DNA from: DAIDHK01 sp035510695 | GTDB taxonomy: Bacteria; Patescibacteriota; Microgenomatia; Levybacterales; UBA12049 | Reading direction: 5' to 3' | Assembly: GCA_035510695.1 (NCBI GenBank) | Contig: DATKGO010000045.1 | Coordinates: 1-12,787, forward strand | DNA: 12,787 nucleotides | Part shown: positions 1 to 5,580 of the stretch, piece by piece | How the letters are laid out: each line of letters begins with the position of its first letter | How positions within the stretch are numbered: position 1 is the stretch's first letter | The notes under the pieces: model-generated | What the model was told of the DNA's origin: nothing | The model's database searches: none | The model's input: only the letters and a program-made list of their open reading frames with translations | Translations under genes and position numbers: made by a program

Positions 1-309
1 AACGCCCTCTTTTTCACCCCTTGAGAGAATCCAGCGAATACCGCCCCAGATAAGATAGGCAAGAGCAATCAAAAGAGCCAAAACAAAAGCAATTGTAATA
101 AAGCTGCCTACAGCACTGGTTAAATTAGCTGTACAGAGAATACTAAACGCACCTGAGGCGCAGGGCTGGATGGTTGTACCGGCGGAAGCAGGGATAGGAG
201 ATATAGCTACGTTATTAAGTGCAGAAACATTACTGTTAACAGCAAATGCCGGAGCAACAACTGCTAATGGAGCAATTAGTGTAGTTAAAGAAATAATAAT
301 CTTTTTCAT
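1..309 (-). CDS. Secreted pilin-like (T4SS_pilin/VirB2-like) protein, 3' end cut by window
   Basis: Reading the minus strand from ATG at 309 gives 103 open codons up to the window edge. The N-terminus is a signal peptide (MKKIIISLTTLIAPLAVVA, then PAFA as cleavage site). A short polar Ser/Asn/Thr-rich segment with two Cys follows, then a long hydrophobic helix at about residues 68-92 ending in the motif IWGGIRWILSRGEKEG. The same arrangement, hydrophobic helix then WGG, a few residues, S-x-G and a charged turn, occurs in the two neighbouring genes and is typical of the two-TM pilin-like proteins of CPR secretion loci. The second helix should lie beyond the window. A promoter lies between this gene and its upstream neighbour, so it can be transcribed alone. 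Family assignment rests on motif resemblance, not on a search. Confidence 0.75.
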   Translation of the reverse strand, partial: MKKIIISLTTLIAPLAVVAPAFAVNSNVSALNNVAISPIPASAGTTIQPCASGAFSILCTANLTSAVGSFITIAFVLALLIALAYLIWGGIRWILSRGEKEGV

Positions 310-319
310 ATCTATATTA

Positions 320-349
320 ATCTTATATACACGAGTATGCGGATGTCAA
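320..349 (-). promoter_or_regulatory. Promoter of the partial pilin-like gene, very short leader
   Basis: Minus strand: TTGACA (349-344), 18-bp spacer, TAAGAT (325-320), then 10 nt to ATG at 309. TATAAG at 327-322 with a 16-bp spacer is an alternative -10. No Shine-Dalgarno sequence lies between the -10 and the start, so a leaderless or nearly leaderless mRNA is predicted. Confidence 0.6.
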
Positions 350-366
350 GAGCCATCACAAAATTC

Positions 367-726
367 TCATTTTAATAAAGAAAGATTCAGCAGCGGTAGG
401 TTAAAAATACTGCCGACAAAGTTAATAATCAGATAAGCCGCCAAAACGAGAATTAAACCCATGATGCTGTAAACGATTTTATTTCTGGCTTTTTCAAATT
501 TGGTTTTATCGCCTTGTGACACAACCAGATCAAATCCGCCCCAAATGATAAAAGAAAGAGCAAAAAGCAGAGAGAAGACGAGAAGCAGAGTGATAAACGA
601 GCCAAGTAGTGGCGGCAAGCAATCTCCGCTGCAAGTCGGTACGGAAGAGGGCGGGGTTATCTGCAGAACAGTTGGAGTGCCGCTTGGATTGTTCCAGGGA
701 ATTGATAGTGCTAAAAGATTTACCAT
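367..726 (-). CDS. Two-TM pilin-like (T4SS_pilin/VirB2-like) membrane protein
   Basis: 119 aa. A short Pro/Ser/Thr-rich N-terminus with two Cys (TCSGDC, residues 31-36) precedes hydrophobic helix 1 (about 41-62), the loop motif IIWGGFDLVVSQGDKTKFEK (60-79), the sequence ARNKI, and hydrophobic helix 2 (about 86-107). This matches the VirB2/TrbC-like two-helix pilin layout seen in CPR genomes. Helix 1 (LGSFITLLLVFSLLFALSFI) closely resembles the same segment of the adjacent partial gene (VGSFITIAFVLALLIALAYL), so the two look like paralogues. Unlike its neighbour it has no classical cleavable signal peptide, so helix 1 may act as the membrane anchor. The likely role is a structural or pilin subunit of an envelope apparatus; this is inferred from family resemblance and context. 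The stop is TGA, which argues against UGA recoding. Confidence 0.75.
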   Translation of the reverse strand: MVNLLALSIPWNNPSGTPTVLQITPPSSVPTCSGDCLPPLLGSFITLLLVFSLLFALSFIIWGGFDLVVSQGDKTKFEKARNKIVYSIMGLILVLAAYLIINFVGSIFNLPLLNLSLLK

Positions 727-810
727 ATTTAATTATTAATTCTTAATTTTTAATCAATTTTAAATTTAATAATTCAATAATAATTAAAAATTAGAAATTA
801 GGAATTTTTA
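727..810. repeat. AT-rich 7-bp-periodic inverted repeat between two pilin-like genes
   Basis: The left arm reads in heptads AATTATT, AATTCTT, AATTTTT (731-751). The right arm reads AATTAAA, AATTAGA, AATTAGG, AATTTTT (782-809). The arms are inverted relative to each other. The 11-mers TAATTCTTAAT (737-747) and AATTAAAAATT (782-792) also occur in the left and right flanks of the four-helix-bundle gene at 5537-5547 and 5967-5977. The segment may be an empty or deleted copy of that element. It also has to supply any promoter for the 119-aa gene, where the AT bias makes -10 assignment unreliable. Confidence 0.6.
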
Positions 811-813
811 CAT

Positions 814-3003
814 CTACGGAGTAAAGCCCGGTATATGTAAGATATTTACTCCGATGATTTGCAGAATGGCCAGTGAGAGAATGGCGAAGATAAGGCCGAT
901 GATGCCGGAGGTAATATTTTCTCTGGCTTTCTTAATCATTTCCGGATTTCCTTGAGAAATTAACAGTCGGTATCCGTTATAGATAATGATAGCCAAAGCG
1001 ACTCCGCCGGAAAGACTAAGAAGTATACCGAATATGCTTCTGATAAAACCTTGAGGATCAGTGGTGATGCCGCCAATGGCAGTCATAATCTGATCGCAAG
1101 TAGGTTCGGTTGAGGGTTGAGAGTTAGATGCCCCCACAGTCTCTGAGTTACCGGACGAACCGGATGTTGTTGTGGTTGAAGTTGAAGGATTGCACTTGGA
1201 ATTACAGTAAGAGACCGAATACTCGGTATTTATACAACTTTGAAAGCAGGTTGAAGTAGGGGTGGGAATTAAAGTTTTACAACAAACCAAACCGGAAGCG
1301 CATGTATTTCCTGGACCAGTGCTCCAAGAGCTACAAGTCGTTTGTTTTTGGCAAGTTCCCCCCGTAAAACTTCCTGAGGGCGCGTTACAGGCTCCATTTT
1401 GAGCCGTAGTGCCTAATGCAATTGTTGGAGATGGTGGAACCTGAGTAGTACAAGCGGTTTTACAAGCTACAAGTGATCCACAATAGTTTTGGCAAGCAAT
1501 TACAGTGGTTTGATTACAGGCGATATTACAGGTATTTATAGACGTTGAATCCACCAAGGATTTACATACGGACTTACAGCTCGTTTGGTTAACAGGCTGG
1601 GGAGTGGGAGTAACACATGTATAGTCGGTATAAGGTGCATAGTTGCCTTTGGCTGCCGAAGAGCTATAACAGACCATATCATTGTTGCAGCTGCCGTTGA
1701 CAGTCCCTCCGCATGATTGCGCGGCGAGAACTGCGGGGTGGTTTGTGGTGTAGTTAGTTTGATTAGTTGCTACAGTGGCGATTTGGTCGTTTCCCACATT
1801 CGCATAACTGCCTGTAAAGAGTGCAGTTAAATTATTCCAGAGAGAGGCAAAGACATTGGGTTGATTGGGGGAATTCGGAATATTAGAGGGATTATGAGGG
1901 CTAAAAAAAGAAGCGAAAGTTTTTATCACCCGGGAGAGAGGATTATAGCTGGTGTCAGGGCTGGTACTAGCGCCGATGCAGGGAAGGAGGTTGGAAGAAT
2001 TTTTTGGATAGATAGGAAATACTAGCTGTTTTTCGTTAGTGTTGCTATTGCTAGTTGCAGGCGTTGTCCCCGGCGGGAGCTGTGATGCCTGATAGGTAAA
2101 GGAAGTGGGAACCTGGCATTCAAAAGGAGTAAGGTCGCCAAAAATAGGCATATTTGTCGCTTGCGCAAGGCACAATGTATCACTTCCTTTTGATGTCAGA
2201 TCGCTGCTTAAATTTGTTAAGATATATGTATAGTTGGCAGTACCATCATCAGCGTTGCTTCCCGTTTTAGTAAAGCTGCCGCTGTTGGAGATTACACCAT
2301 TGAAAATAACTGTATCTGAGCTGTTCCACCATAGAGAATAGCTGTCATTAGGGGTAATGTGTGTTATTGTCAGCGTTGATTGAGCAGTTGTGCCAGTGCC
2401 ACTAAGGTTTGTTGGGCTAGCTTCTACACCAACGGCATTGTATACCTGCAGTGCTCCCACATATAAAACATTTATATTTGAAGGTGGCGAGCCTGATGTT
2501 AGGATGAATCCATAAGTACCCCAAGTTTTAAAATCATTTTTATCAAACGTAACTATTAAGTTTGCATTATTTTCTGCAGTAATATCATCAGATCCATCAT
2601 TTGCACATGTTGTTGCGTTGCACTGACCTATACGGCCAGCATCGTTACTTAGACTAAAATTATCGGCAGTAAAGCTTGGGCTTCCCGCTTGATTTGGCTT
2701 TGTAATAAACACAGTGTAAGGGCCAGCATTTAATAAGTTAGCTCTTCCTGTGAAGTAATTTGAGGCTGAATGGAAGTCAATTGTAAACGTAGGCGAATTG
2801 GTATAGTGTGGACACGCAATGGTGGTAGATGCAATTGACACATCCCCTCCCTTATAAAAAGCAGAATATATGTTATAAAGAGGTGCAATACAGTTTGGCA
2901 ATGACGTTGAGCTTGGTTGAGCAGCATAAGATTGATTTGGTAGCAAAAGAAATATTAAGAGAAATGTAATTAGGTGAATCCAGATCCTGAATTTTTTTCT
3001 CAT
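814..3003 (-). CDS. Large secreted Cys-rich protein with C-terminal two-TM pilin-like domain
   Basis: 729 aa from ATG at 3003. I prefer this start because it begins the basic, hydrophobic signal peptide (MRKKFRIWIHLITFLLIFLL, cleavage near SYAAQ) and lies 6 nt after a -10 box; the upstream ATG at 3039 lies in the -35. The first 330 residues are Ser/Thr/Asn-rich and look beta-strand-like, followed by a Pro/Asn linker. A Cys-rich zone at about 450-605 contains three paired C-x3-C motifs (CKSVC with CNIAC, CQNYC with CKTAC, CFQSC with CNSKC) and a GNTCASGLVCC segment. The last 90 residues repeat the neighbours' pilin-like domain: hydrophobic helix, IIYNGYRLLISQGNPEMIKK, ARENI, then hydrophobic helix 2. 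It is probably a membrane-anchored, disulfide-rich surface protein of the same apparatus, perhaps an adhesin or tip component. The ectodomain function is unknown. Confidence 0.75.
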   Translation of the reverse strand: MRKKFRIWIHLITFLLIFLLLPNQSYAAQPSSTSLPNCIAPLYNIYSAFYKGGDVSIASTTIACPHYTNSPTFTIDFHSASNYFTGRANLLNAGPYTVFITKPNQAGSPSFTADNFSLSNDAGRIGQCNATTCANDGSDDITAENNANLIVTFDKNDFKTWGTYGFILTSGSPPSNINVLYVGALQVYNAVGVEASPTNLSGTGTTAQSTLTITHITPNDSYSLWWNSSDTVIFNGVISNSGSFTKTGSNADDGTANYTYILTNLSSDLTSKGSDTLCLAQATNMPIFGDLTPFECQVPTSFTYQASQLPPGTTPATSNSNTNEKQLVFPIYPKNSSNLLPCIGASTSPDTSYNPLSRVIKTFASFFSPHNPSNIPNSPNQPNVFASLWNNLTALFTGSYANVGNDQIATVATNQTNYTTNHPAVLAAQSCGGTVNGSCNNDMVCYSSSAAKGNYAPYTDYTCVTPTPQPVNQTSCKSVCKSLVDSTSINTCNIACNQTTVIACQNYCGSLVACKTACTTQVPPSPTIALGTTAQNGACNAPSGSFTGGTCQKQTTCSSWSTGPGNTCASGLVCCKTLIPTPTSTCFQSCINTEYSVSYCNSKCNPSTSTTTTSGSSGNSETVGASNSQPSTEPTCDQIMTAIGGITTDPQGFIRSIFGILLSLSGGVALAIIIYNGYRLLISQGNPEMIKKARENITSGIIGLIFAILSLAILQIIGVNILHIPGFTP

Positions 3004-3009
3004 ACTCTC

Positions 3010-3039
3010 ATCGTATCCCAAATTTGCTCTTGCTTGCAA
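3010..3039 (-). promoter_or_regulatory. Promoter of the Cys-rich pilin-fusion gene, leaderless
   Basis: Minus strand: TTGCAA (3039-3034), 18-bp spacer, TACGAT (3015-3010), then GAGAGT and ATG at 3003. The 6-nt gap puts the transcription start at or next to the start codon. GAGAG could be read as a weak ribosome site, but it would lie largely upstream of the transcript start. Confidence 0.5.
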
Positions 3040-3063
3040 GTGCTAGGTGCGAACGAAGACGAA

Positions 3064-3087
3064 TTGTTAAATTGTTATTTTGTTAAA
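3064..3087. repeat. Three 8-bp AT-rich tandem units upstream of the toxin-antitoxin operon
   Basis: TTGTTAAA, TTGTTATT, TTGTTAAA run in tandem in the non-coding stretch 3040-3196. That stretch otherwise holds the REP-like hairpin at 3106-3130, a second hairpin at 3130-3155 and the promoter at 3197. No gene is visible in it. Confidence 0.45.
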
Positions 3088-3105
3088 TTATTGAGGATAT
3101 GGGAA

Positions 3106-3130
3106 GATTCCCGATTAGATCGGGAATGAC
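3106..3130 (+). repeat. REP-like palindrome, copy 1
   Basis: Stem TTCCCGAT (3108-3115) and ATCGGGAA (3119-3126) with a 3-nt loop, framed as GA at the left and TGAC at the right. The same framing (GATTC, stem, GAATGAC) recurs at 3968-3992 and 4948-4972, and inverted at 4901-4924. Such units resemble REP elements dispersed by REP-associated Y1 transposases. There is no T-tract, so it is not a canonical terminator. Confidence 0.7.
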
Positions 3131-3155
3131 CCCACTTCGTTAAAGCTTCGTGGGG
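3130..3155. repeat. Hairpin abutting REP-like copy 1
   Basis: CCCCAC (3130-3135) pairs with GTGGGG (3150-3155) around a 14-nt loop containing AAGCTT. It directly follows the REP-like unit, so the two may form one composite repeat. No T-tract follows. Confidence 0.4.
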
Positions 3156-3196
3156 CAATTGGGGAAGGCAGGGAGAAGTTGCAACTGTTTCACCAG

Positions 3197-3223
3197 TTGA
3201 CACAGTTTGAAGATTGTTATAAT
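3197..3223 (+). promoter_or_regulatory. Promoter of the Phd-PIN toxin-antitoxin operon
   Basis: Perfect TTGACA (3197-3202) and perfect TATAAT (3218-3223) with a short 15-bp spacer. ATG at 3233 begins 9 nt after the -10, so the mRNA should start within a few nucleotides of the start codon. Confidence 0.7.
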
Positions 3224-3241
3224 ATTCATGGTATGAATGTT
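3221..3241. promoter_or_regulatory. Candidate autoregulatory operator overlapping the antitoxin start codon
   Basis: An imperfect palindrome with 9-bp arms, AATATTCAT (3221-3229) and ATGAATGTT (3233-3241), one mismatch, separated by GGT. It covers the end of the -10, the predicted transcription start and the start codon. Phd/YefM antitoxins repress their own operons by binding such palindromes. Its use as operator here is inferred. Confidence 0.5.
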
Positions 3242-3538
3242 ACAGTAACTCTTAAAGAAGTACGTACCCAACTGTCGGATTTAATCGCCAAAGTTGCATT
3301 TGGGCAAAAAAATGTGGTTATTACCCGTTTCGGTAAGCCGGTGGCAGCGATTGTGACCTATGAAGAATATGAAAAAATGATGAATCCGCGCAAAAGATTT
3401 GCAACACAAGAGGATTGGGATAAAGGATTTCGTTTGATGGATAAAATGAGAGAAAATACAAAAAAGTATTCTCCCAAAGAAGTCCAAGAAATAATAGATG
3501 AAGCCGTGAAAGAAGTCAGAAGTAAAAAACGTGCATAG
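3233..3538 (+). CDS. Phd/YefM-family antitoxin
   Basis: 101 aa, starting MNVTVTLKEVRTQLSDLIAK. The N-terminal half has the Phd/YefM fold signature: a short beta strand, a helix with LSDLI, then VVITRFGKPVAAIVTYEEYE, the 'strand, RxGKPVA, strand, EEYE' pattern of this DNA-binding family. The C-terminal third is charged and Lys/Glu-rich, suited to wrap and neutralise the toxin. I chose the ATG at 3233 because the perfect TATAAT ends at 3223 and an earlier in-frame ATG (3179) lies upstream of the promoter. The stop overlaps the start of the PIN toxin gene by 8 bp, the usual antitoxin-first coupling. It should bind its own promoter as antitoxin or antitoxin-toxin complex. It lies between two REP-like hairpins. 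Confidence 0.88.
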   Translation: MNVTVTLKEVRTQLSDLIAKVAFGQKNVVITRFGKPVAAIVTYEEYEKMMNPRKRFATQEDWDKGFRLMDKMRENTKKYSPKEVQEIIDEAVKEVRSKKRA

Positions 3539-3959
3539 AATTGTTCTTGACACCAATATATTTGTCTCGGGAGCTGCCTTATCAAAAACTCCGCCTTCAC
3601 AGTTGTTGGATGCATGGCGGAAAGACAAATTTATCCTCGTTACTTCTCCGCAAATAATCAAAGAGATAAAAGAAGTATTATTACGCCCGAAAGTTTTGAA
3701 AGTTACAAGTTTTACGGAAGATGAAGCAAAAGAATATATTGAGGAAATAGAGCAAAGGGCATTTATTACAGATGGTTCATATTCAGTTGAAAAGTTGCAA
3801 AATGATCCGGACGATAATATGATTCTTGCCTGCGCGATTGAAGGGAAAGCAGATTTTATTATAACCGGAGATAAGCAAAGTCTTTTACCGTTGAAAGAAT
3901 ATCATGGGATAAAAATACTTACTGCCGCGGATTATGTAAATTCGTATTTAGCAGAGTGA
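3531..3959 (+). CDS. PIN-domain toxin (COG1569-type putative ribonuclease)
   Basis: 142 aa, GTG start inside the end of the antitoxin gene. The PIN acidic residues are present: D7 in VLDTNIFVSG, E45 in IIKEIKEVL, D94/D95 in NDPDDNMILACA, and D114 in FIITGDKQSLL. The DPDDN and TGDK motifs and the length fit the COG1569 'putative toxin-antitoxin system toxin component, PIN family'. PIN toxins are Mg2+-dependent endoribonucleases that cleave tRNA, rRNA or mRNA; the target here cannot be told from sequence. The Phd-type antitoxin immediately upstream and the 8-bp overlap support one bicistronic, translationally coupled unit. The stop is TGA. The gene looks intact, with all four acidic positions kept. 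Confidence 0.88.
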   Translation: MHRIVLDTNIFVSGAALSKTPPSQLLDAWRKDKFILVTSPQIIKEIKEVLLRPKVLKVTSFTEDEAKEYIEEIEQRAFITDGSYSVEKLQNDPDDNMILACAIEGKADFIITGDKQSLLPLKEYHGIKILTAADYVNSYLAE

Positions 3960-3967
3960 ATAAAAAT

Positions 3968-3992
3968 GGATTCCCGCTTTCGCGGGAATGAC
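3968..3992 (+). repeat. REP-like palindrome, copy 2
   Basis: Stem TTCCCGC (3971-3977) and GCGGGAA (3982-3988) with loop TTTC, framed as GGA and TGAC exactly like copy 1 at 3106-3130 and in the same orientation. It begins 8 nt after the toxin stop and ends 8 nt before the -10 of the next gene. It may slow transcription from the toxin-antitoxin operon, but it has no T-tract. Confidence 0.75.
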
Positions 3993-4000
3993 GGAAATTG

Positions 4001-4006
4001 TATACT
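4001..4006 (+). promoter_or_regulatory. -10 box of the ATPase-winged-helix gene
   Basis: TATACT lies 6 nt before ATG at 4013. The -35 position falls inside the REP-like hairpin and has no good match. This placement decides the start: an alternative TTG at 3998 is upstream of the -10 and would not be transcribed from it. Confidence 0.45.
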
Positions 4007-4012
4007 ACTTTC

Positions 4013-5512
4013 ATGGAACTGGAACATTTTGCTGCACTTTATCCGGATACCAGCCGGTTTACGGAAATTGAAAAATTGGTTTCATATATTAAAGAAGGCA
4101 ATTCCTGCCAGTTAATCGGCTTGCCGGGTGTCGGCAGAGGTGCGCTTTTGGAGATGCTGGCATATAATCATAATATTCGCGCCAAACATCTGGGCGAAAA
4201 GCAAAAATGGTTTCATTTCGTACTGGTTAATTTCTCCGAAATGCGTAGCCGCGACCCCTTTACAGTCACCAAATTCCTCTTTCTTTCCCTTGTTGATTCT
4301 TTAAGAGAACGCGGTTGGATGGAGGAATATAGTAATGCAAATGAAATTTTCAAAGAAAGTTTGAGGATGCAGGATGAAATGGTTTTGTTTGCGGGATTAA
4401 AAAGAACGATTGATTATTTGGCAATTGAAAAACAATTTAACATAGTTTTTCTTTTTGATCGTTTTGAAGAATATGTGCCGGTTTTGGGAAGTGAATTTTT
4501 TGCTGACCTTCGGGTTTTAAGAAATAGAGCAAAATACCGTTTTTCAGTGGTGTTCTCCTTGAATAAACCCCTAGAGGATTTAGTGGAGCCGGCATTGTTC
4601 GCGGAATTCCATGAATTTTTGGCAGGGCACAGAGTTTATGTCTCTTTAAAAGATGAGCCGGGGCTGAAATTTCGTTTGGAATATTTATGTAAAGTGACGG
4701 GAAAGACAATTGAGAAAGATTTGGAAGAAAAAATTATTGAATTGACCGGCGGGCATGGTAAATTGACAAGATTGGCGGCGGAGACGGTGCTGGGAGATGA
4801 AAAATCCGAAATTCGAAGTACGAAATTCGAAACAAATTCCAATGACCAAAAACCAAATGAAATAAACTCACGTCATGCTGAATTTAGTTCAGCATCCTCT
4901 GTCATTCCAGCGAAAGCTGGAATCCAGAAAGGTTCTGAAAACGCCCGGATTCTGGATCAAGTCCAGAATGACAAAAAAGAATTGGTAACTTTTCTTCTTT
5001 CCCAGCGTACGGTCGGCGGCGGGTTGAAGGAGATCTGGCGGTCGTTTTCTCCGGTTGAGCAGTCCTGGATTTTAGGTAAAAACCGTACGGAAGAAAATAA
5101 AGCAATTGAAGAATACATGCGGAATCTGCAGTTTATAATTGACGGGAAAATCCAAATTCCGCTACTGCAAATCTTTCTTGATCAGGAGCAAGTAAATCTA
5201 TCAGCCCAAAATGAGAAAATCGTTTTTGACGAGAATACCAATACGATTTCTAAAGGTAAACTTATTTTGTCCGATGATTTGACTAGTGCCGAGTTTCGTT
5301 TGCTTAAATATTTTTTGCAAAACAGCGAACAGATTATTGACCGGGAGAAAATTATTAATGTAGTTTGGGGAGAAAGCGCGTCGACTGCCGGAGTGACAGA
5401 TCAGGCAGTGGATCAGCTAATTTTTCGACTGCGTAAGAAAATTGAAGAAAACCCCAATCAGCCCAGGCATCTGCAGACGGTGAAAGGCCGAGGATTTCGC
5501 TTTACTGCGTAA
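4013..5512 (+). CDS. STAND/AAA-like P-loop ATPase with C-terminal OmpR-type winged helix
   Basis: 499 aa. The N-terminal half is ATPase-like: GLPGVGRGALLEML (from residue 36) at the Walker A position and FNIVFLFDRFEEYV (D149, E152/E153) as Walker B. SVVFSLNKPLEDL follows at a sensor-like position, then ELTGGHGKLTRLAAE, a helical motif common after STAND/AAA cores. The Walker A is degenerate: Arg replaces the catalytic Lys and Gly replaces the Ser/Thr, so ATP hydrolysis is doubtful. The last 95 residues are an OmpR/PhoB-type DNA-binding domain (LTSAEFRLLKYFL, VDQLIFRLRKKIEE, TVKGRGFRFTA). The protein is thus likely a signal-responsive transcription regulator. Residues about 264-321, between the two parts, are encoded by inserted repeat DNA. 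Its regulon is unknown; the adjacent secretion-type genes are plausible targets. Confidence 0.72.
   Translation: MELEHFAALYPDTSRFTEIEKLVSYIKEGNSCQLIGLPGVGRGALLEMLAYNHNIRAKHLGEKQKWFHFVLVNFSEMRSRDPFTVTKFLFLSLVDSLRERGWMEEYSNANEIFKESLRMQDEMVLFAGLKRTIDYLAIEKQFNIVFLFDRFEEYVPVLGSEFFADLRVLRNRAKYRFSVVFSLNKPLEDLVEPALFAEFHEFLAGHRVYVSLKDEPGLKFRLEYLCKVTGKTIEKDLEEKIIELTGGHGKLTRLAAETVLGDEKSEIRSTKFETNSNDQKPNEINSRHAEFSSASSVIPAKAGIQKGSENARILDQVQNDKKELVTFLLSQRTVGGGLKEIWRSFSPVEQSWILGKNRTEENKAIEEYMRNLQFIIDGKIQIPLLQIFLDQEQVNLSAQNEKIVFDENTNTISKGKLILSDDLTSAEFRLLKYFLQNSEQIIDREKIINVVWGESASTAGVTDQAVDQLIFRLRKKIEENPNQPRHLQTVKGRGFRFTA
4801..4860. repeat. 7-bp-periodic repeat inside the ATPase gene linker
   Basis: CGAAATT, CGAAGTA, CGAAATT, CGAAACA occupy 4807-4834 in exact 7-bp register, followed by a less regular A-rich tail. 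The GAAATT-8 nt-GAAATT spacing is the same as in the right flank of the four-helix-bundle gene (GAAATT at 5951 and 5965), so this may be a diverged arm of the same repeat family. It is translated in frame as part of an unstructured linker. Confidence 0.6.
4872..4896. repeat. REP-like palindrome, copy 3 (in coding sequence)
   Basis: Stem ATGCTGAA (4875-4882) and TTCAGCAT (4888-4895), loop TTTAG, preceded by GTC. It is a variant subfamily with the same GTCAT edge as the other units and is translated as part of RHAEFSSAS. Confidence 0.65.
4901..4924 (-). repeat. REP-like palindrome, copy 4 (in coding sequence, inverted)
   Basis: Stem ATTCCAGC (4904-4911) and GCTGGAAT (4916-4923) with loop GAAA. 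The GTC edge is on the left, so it is inverted relative to copies 1, 2 and 5. It is translated as VIPAKAGIQ, a peptide string that commonly arises where this repeat class falls in reading frames. Confidence 0.75.
4948..4972 (+). repeat. REP-like palindrome, copy 5 (in coding sequence)
   Basis: Stem ATTCTGGA (4949-4956) and TCCAGAAT (4962-4969), loop TCAAG, ending GAC. With copy 4 it forms a head-to-head pair bounded by GTCAT at 4901 and ATGAC at 4972, the paired layout of mobile REP doublets. It is translated as RILDQVQNDK. Confidence 0.75.
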
Positions 5513-5516
5513 AGCG

Positions 5517-5547
5517 AATTTTTAATTCTAAATTTTTAATTCTTAAT
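5517..5547. repeat. Left 7-bp-periodic flank of the four-helix-bundle gene
   Basis: Heptads AATTTTT, AATTCTA, AATTTTT, AATTCTT run from 5517, beginning 4 nt after the ATPase stop. AATTTTTAATT (5517-5527) and TAATTCTTAAT (5537-5547) are exact inverted matches of 5967-5977 and 5954-5964 on the far side of the next gene. Confidence 0.65.
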
Positions 5548-5568
5548 GAAATCTGAAAATGATTAATG

Positions 5569-5574
5569 TATAAA
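5569..5574 (+). promoter_or_regulatory. -10 box of the four-helix-bundle gene
   Basis: TATAAA ends 6 nt before ATG at 5581. No convincing -35 is seen in the AT-rich flank. The spacing again predicts a leaderless transcript. Confidence 0.4.
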
Positions 5575-5580
5575 TGAGTT

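Noticed and set aside
367..369. UGA recoding to Gly, as in Gracilibacteria/Absconditabacteria
   Set aside because: TGA is the natural stop for the 119-aa pilin gene, the PIN toxin at 3959 and the RHH antitoxin overlap, so the standard bacterial code fits.
170..436. Plus-strand 88-codon open frame at the left edge
   Set aside because: It crosses the antisense of two pilin-like genes and the promoter between them; the minus-strand genes explain the sequence.
3968..3992. Rho-independent terminator of the toxin-antitoxin operon
   Set aside because: The hairpin lacks a T-tract and matches dispersed REP-like units elsewhere, including some inside a coding region.
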